Source: DIGJ01 sp041821315
GTDB taxonomy: Bacteria > Bacillota > Clostridia > Lachnospirales > Lachnospiraceae
Reading direction: 5' to 3'
DNA length: 64,000 nucleotides
Assembly (NCBI GenBank): GCA_041821315.1
Contig: JBGUEO010000027.1
Location: 4,288-68,287, forward strand
Part shown: one piece after another, positions 60,797 to 64,000 of the stretch
Layout: each line of letters begins with the position of its first letter
Position numbering within the stretch: the first letter of the stretch is position 1
Translations under genes and position numbers: made by a program
Notes under the pieces: model-generated
What the model saw: the letters and a program-made list of their open reading frames with translations, nothing else
Database searches by the model: none
Told to the model about the DNA's origin: nothing

Positions 60797-61570
60797 CTAA
60801 TTTCCCACTTCTAAACTAATCTCATTAAACTTATCAAGAATTTCAGAAAGTGCTAGATTCTCTTTTATGGTTCCCTTTTTATCGACTACACAAGTTCCTT
60901 GATGCATCATAAGGATACGCGTGCCATAGGCAAGGGCAAATTTTAGGTTATGTGTTACCATGATTGTTGTTAGCTTTTTCTCTGCTACAATATGATTGGT
61001 TAATTCCATAATAATTTCACTGGTTTTTGGATCAAGTGCAGCAGTGTGTTCATCCAAAATTAGTATTTTATTTGGCGTAAGGGTGGAGGTAATCATAGCA
61101 AGAGCTTGCCGCTGACCGCCAGAGAGATTTCCTACTTTATCATGAATTCGATTTTCTAATCCAAGATGAAGTTGTTCTAATTCGGTACGATAAAAATCAA
61201 TACGATCTTTATTGATACCCTTTTGAAATAGATAGGTTTTCCCTTTGTTATCCGCGAGTGCCATATTTTCCAAAATAGAAAAAGAACCGCAAGAACCCTT
61301 TGCTGGATCTTGATACACACGGGCAATAAATTCGGAACGTTTATAGTCTTTCATGGTTGTAACGTCCTGCTCATCGATAAGTAGGCGTCCACTGTCCACA
61401 AGAAGAGTGCCACAGATAATATTTAACAAGGTACTCTTACCAGAACCATTGCTGCCAATTACAGATATAAACTCATCGTTTTCTACATTTAAGTTGAAAT
61501 CCTTAAAAAGAGGAGTTTCATTAACCGTTCCAGGAAAAAAGGTTTTGTCAATATGTTCGAATCGAAGCAT
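60797..61570 (-). CDS. ABC importer ATP-binding protein (TrpZ-like)
   Basis: 257-residue ATPase. Walker A GSNGSGKST (about 39-47), signature LSGGQRQALAM (about 149-159), and Walker B KILILDEHTAAL (about 170-181) are intact, followed by the switch His in MVTHNLKFAL. It is the third gene of a minus-strand importer; its start overlaps the permease by 23 nt. Because the operon is preceded by a tRNA-Trp T-box, tryptophan or a close analogue is the likely substrate. Confidence 0.92.
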   Translation of the reverse strand: MLRFEHIDKTFFPGTVNETPLFKDFNLNVENDEFISVIGSNGSGKSTLLNIICGTLLVDSGRLLIDEQDVTTMKDYKRSEFIARVYQDPAKGSCGSFSILENMALADNKGKTYLFQKGINKDRIDFYRTELEQLHLGLENRIHDKVGNLSGGQRQALAMITSTLTPNKILILDEHTAALDPKTSEIIMELTNHIVAEKKLTTIMVTHNLKFALAYGTRILMMHQGTCVVDKKGTIKENLALSEILDKFNEISLEVGN

Positions 61571-62453
61571 GTTTACGACCTCCCTTCTCGAGAAAATTAT
61601 TTGATATCAGAGCAAGTAGGAAGATACCTGCCATCAAAAGCTTATAGTTATTTGGGTTAAAGTTAAGTTGTAAGGCAATGGAAAGACAAGCTTTATAAAT
61701 TACAGAGCCTAAAATCACCATCGTTGTTCCCTTTAAAAAGTGATTGCGTAGGGAAAGATGTGAAAAAATAGAGATACCAATGATAACGGAGGCCAATCCA
61801 GTCACCAGCATACCAGTTCCAGAGTTAACATCAAAGCTTCTTTGCTTTTGACAAAGAATAGAGCCGGCGGTTGCCGCAAGACCATTACAGAGCATAAGTC
61901 CTAGTATTTTTATTTTTCCCTGGTCTTTTGCAAGCATCGTTACGACGGTTTCATTATCACCGACGGCACGAAGGAGTAGACCTGATTTTGTCTTTAAATA
62001 CCAGTCTAATAATATTTTAATTACTAGAATACATATAAATAGGATAAAAAGAGCACTGAAATTTTGAAAGAGGCCACTATTAAAAATGGTGTGTTTATTC
62101 GTAATGGGTAACACGGCTTTTCCACCAGCAATCATTAAGTTGATCGAGTAAAGGCCAATCATTGTAATGATGCCTGCTAATAAATCCTTTATTTTAAACA
62201 CAACATGAAAAATCCCGGTTAAGAATCCAGCAAAGCATCCGACTAAAAAGGAAATAAGAATCGAAAGCCAAGGATTCGCTCCATGGAAGATAAGCATAGC
62301 GGTCATGGCAGAGCCTAGCGGAAATGTGCCATCAACGGATAAATCTGGAAAATCCAAGATACTATAGGTGATATAGATTCCTAGCGCAAGGATTGCATAT
62401 ATGAATCCTTGTTCTAAGATGCCTCTTGTAATATTAAAAATGGTATCAAACAT
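61548..62453 (-). CDS. ABC importer permease (TrpY-like)
   Basis: 301 residues with eight or so hydrophobic helices and the branched-chain-type permease pattern SILDFPDLSVDGTFPLGSA and GLASVIIGISIF. GTGMLVTGLASV marks the conserved transmembrane region. It lies between the binding protein and the ATPase and overlaps the ATPase gene by 23 nt. Family and operon context agree with the TrpXYZ type. Confidence 0.9.
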   Translation of the reverse strand: MFDTIFNITRGILEQGFIYAILALGIYITYSILDFPDLSVDGTFPLGSAMTAMLIFHGANPWLSILISFLVGCFAGFLTGIFHVVFKIKDLLAGIITMIGLYSINLMIAGGKAVLPITNKHTIFNSGLFQNFSALFILFICILVIKILLDWYLKTKSGLLLRAVGDNETVVTMLAKDQGKIKILGLMLCNGLAATAGSILCQKQRSFDVNSGTGMLVTGLASVIIGISIFSHLSLRNHFLKGTTMVILGSVIYKACLSIALQLNFNPNNYKLLMAGIFLLALISNNFLEKGGRKHASIRTY

Positions 62454-62511
62454 AACATAGCCCTTCTTTTTGTTTATTTACTTGCTGGTAGTATTTTTAG
62501 TATTGGGTGAA

Positions 62512-63522
62512 TTATTCCTCTGTGGTAAGATAAGTTACGTTGTCGCTATATTCATCCGGCATAGTAAGTGAAAAACGATCCATAGCCTCTTGATTTGCAA
62601 CTGGAGTACAAGCAGAAATTACTTCAACTGGCATTTTACTAATGTCTTCCCCATTTAAGACCTTTGCAGCCATTTTTCCAGTGGTAATGCCAAGTTCATA
62701 GTAGTCAATGTTTTGAGCAGCCACGCAACCCTTTTTCACCTGTTCTTCTTCTGAACCAAAAACGGGGATGCCAGCATCATTAGCCTTTGCAAGTACGGTA
62801 TCCAAATTGTTTACAACATTGTTATCGGTAAAGTTGTTGATAACATCACATTTTGTAACTAAGGTATCCATTGCTAATGGAATATCGGAAGAGGTATTTA
62901 CACCGACTGCTTCAATTGTAAATCCGTAAGTTGGTGCAAGTTCTTTGAATTTTTCTAAGTGAGTGAGAGAGTTTACTTCACTGGTCGTATAGAGAATGCC
63001 AATTGTTTTTGCATCTGGCATCATGGCACGAATCAACTGCATTTGCTGCTCGAGAGGAAGTGCGTCACTCGTTCCCGTGCAATTGGTTTGAGGATTATCC
63101 AATGATTTTACGAGTTCTGCGGATACTGGATCGGAAACGGCAGTAAACACAACAGGAATATCGGTATCGACGGTAGAATTATAAGCCGCCATTGCAGTAG
63201 GTGTTGCAATGGCACAAATTAGATCATATTTTTTTGAAACAAAGGTATCTGTAATCATTGCAGAATTGGAAGTATCACCTTCTGCATTTTTATAATCGAT
63301 GGTAATGGTATTGCCATCTTCAAACCCTTCTTCTTTGAGTCCTTCAATGAATCCTTCCCGGCAATTATCAAGCGAACCATGCGGTGCAATTTGAGCAATT
63401 CCGATTTTTAACTTTTTTCCACTATCTGTGCTTTTATCTGCGCTAGAAGCACCCGTTCCACATCCTGTAAATAAGGTAGCCGTTAATAAAGTTACCATTG
63501 TGATACAAATTAGCTTTTTCAT
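62512..63522 (-). CDS. ABC importer substrate-binding lipoprotein (TrpX-like)
   Basis: 336 residues with a lipoprotein signal: MKKLICITMVTLLTATLFTG then Cys21 in TGCGTG. The mature protein is a two-lobe ABC_sub_bind type (pfam04392-like): KIGIAQIAPHGSLDNCREGF at the start, VVFTAVSDPVSAELV mid-protein, KTIGILYTTSEVNS, and PVFGSEEEQVKKGC. GGAGGAATTATT lies before the ATG on the minus strand. T-box control by tRNA-Trp directly upstream makes tryptophan the most likely ligand. Confidence 0.92.
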   Translation of the reverse strand: MKKLICITMVTLLTATLFTGCGTGASSADKSTDSGKKLKIGIAQIAPHGSLDNCREGFIEGLKEEGFEDGNTITIDYKNAEGDTSNSAMITDTFVSKKYDLICAIATPTAMAAYNSTVDTDIPVVFTAVSDPVSAELVKSLDNPQTNCTGTSDALPLEQQMQLIRAMMPDAKTIGILYTTSEVNSLTHLEKFKELAPTYGFTIEAVGVNTSSDIPLAMDTLVTKCDVINNFTDNNVVNNLDTVLAKANDAGIPVFGSEEEQVKKGCVAAQNIDYYELGITTGKMAAKVLNGEDISKMPVEVISACTPVANQEAMDRFSLTMPDEYSDNVTYLTTEE

Positions 63523-63595
63523 AATAATTCCTCCTATAGATATTATTGTTTATTAAAAAACGAGAAAGCGTGAGTTTGTAGTGATTTTTTGGTAT

Positions 63596-63637
63596 AAAAA
63601 AAACTCCCATCCCTGCAAAGTTGCAAAGGGACAAGAG
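63596..63637 (-). terminator. T-box-controlled transcription terminator
   Basis: On the minus strand CTCTTGTCCCT pairs with AGGGATGGGAG (11 bp with G-U pairs) and a T8 run follows. The terminator competes with the antiterminator that contains the T-box motif. Confidence 0.85.
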
Positions 63638-63883
63638 ATTACCTGCGGTGCCACCCTAATGTTGATATACTATGTATATCCACTCAGTCTTATGCTAACA
63701 CATAAGCTCATTGATAATGGGTTGAGATCCCATCAGAAACTACTTGGTATTTCATACCTTTCGGTCTGCCCTCAAAAGTCCATTCCTACTATACTTCGTT
63801 ACGACTTCACAGCAATTGTCGCTCTCTGGAAACGGGTGAATAGTAGTACTCATCTTTCTCAACGGTTTCTTGTTTTTTAGATT
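63596..63883 (-). promoter_or_regulatory. T-box riboswitch, tRNA-Trp specific
   Basis: On the minus strand the leader carries every hallmark. The conserved AGGGTGGCACCGC T-box motif is at 63657-63645. The AGAGAG element of stem I is present (near 63828), the AGTA loop-E partner is near 63850, and on the opposite side GAA-TGG-A places the specifier codon UGG at 63782-63780. The bulge reads UGGC, whose last base matches the G discriminator typical of tRNA-Trp. A competing terminator (63637-63596) follows. Uncharged tRNA-Trp should therefore switch on the downstream importer. Confidence 0.93.
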
Positions 63884-63889
63884 ACAGTT

Positions 63890-63918
63890 ATCATATGCGA
63901 CATCTTATTTTTTGTCAA
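63890..63918 (-). promoter_or_regulatory. Promoter of the T-box/importer operon
   Basis: On the minus strand TTGACA (63913-63918) and TATGAT (63890-63895) are spaced by 17 bases. The transcript would start near 63883 at the foot of T-box stem I. Confidence 0.85.
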
Positions 63919-64000
63919 TACTTTTTTCAAAAATCTTCGTATAAGTCTGCTCCATTTTTGATAATGTCCTTATATACCACATGTGATTATGTCCTAATCT
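63919..64000. other. Window end without recognisable gene
   Basis: AT-rich sequence beyond the importer promoter. I see no gene start or structured element; the next gene must lie outside the window. Confidence 0.4.

Noticed and set aside
63581..63880. 99-codon plus-strand open frame
   Set aside because: It is antisense to the T-box riboswitch, whose conserved RNA explains the sequence; no promoter or ribosome site.
1..64000. CRISPR arrays, insertion sequences, prophage genes, tRNA or rRNA genes
   Set aside because: I found no regularly spaced repeats, transposase or phage motifs, and no tRNA-like sequences in the intergenic gaps. Gene order is that of core chromosome.

Overview
The window is low-GC, densely packed bacterial DNA from a spore-forming Firmicute. 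The gene set and order point to the Lachnospiraceae (Clostridium cluster XIVa, possibly close to Lachnoclostridium). Supporting points are the yqfC-yqfD-phoH-HD-ybeY sporulation/RNA block, a gene for a short four-S1-domain ribosomal protein S1 directly behind ispH, a short-form HisG with HisZ, a B. subtilis-type LexA box at recA, frequent TTG/GTG starts behind strong GGAGG sites, and a tRNA-Trp T-box. I see no phage, insertion sequence, CRISPR array, rRNA or tRNA gene. Assignments come from motif recognition by eye; no database search was possible.

Layout. 1-8.8 kb: a partial minus-strand gene, fhs (one-carbon metabolism), a coiled-coil protein, a YbhJ-like aconitase-family protein, an AI-2E-type permease, a cell-wall amidase and folD. 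8.9-19.5 kb: a membrane protein, rimO-pgsA-cinA, a lipoprotein, then a flavoprotein-cmk-ispH-rpsA-cheR run. 19.6-27.5 kb: plsX-acpP-rnc-smc-ftsY-ilvA. 27.7-31.1 kb: SOS-controlled recA with recX, then rny. 31.3-37.6 kb: a small alarmone synthetase, two pseudouridine synthases, a HAD phosphatase, a YgiQ-type radical SAM protein and recU. 37.7-44.5 kb: a histidine operon hisZ-hisG-hisD-(orphan)-hisB-hisA-like-hisF-like/IE. 44.6-52.1 kb: alaS, rpsU and the yqfC-to-ybeY block. 52.1-60.7 kb: a membrane-anchored protein, two flavoproteins, proB, a UPF0291 protein, 5-formyl-THF cyclo-ligase, an M14 peptidase, miaB and an S66 peptidase. 60.8-63.9 kb, minus strand: an ABC importer behind a T-box whose specifier reads UGG, so most likely tryptophan uptake.

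How the genes work together. fhs, folD and 5-FCL feed the tetrahydrofolate one-carbon pool. plsX, acpP and pgsA serve phospholipid synthesis. smc, ftsY, recA, recX and recU cover chromosome organisation, membrane targeting and recombination. rny, rnc, ybeY, phoH, rimO, miaB and the pseudouridine synthases form a broad RNA and ribosome maturation set.

The most unusual element is in the histidine operon. The HisA-like protein has Phe at the position of the catalytic Asp8 and has lost further active-site loops. The next gene, overlapping it by 44 nt, fuses an eroded HisF-like barrel (Asn at the Asp11 position, no GGGI phosphate loop) to an intact HisI-HisE. No hisH, intact hisF or hisC is present here. 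The two look like a co-encoded pair of TIM-barrel pseudoenzymes. A second pseudoenzyme candidate is the PgpH/YqfF-like protein at 50.3 kb, which lacks the extracellular domain and has lost several HD metal ligands.
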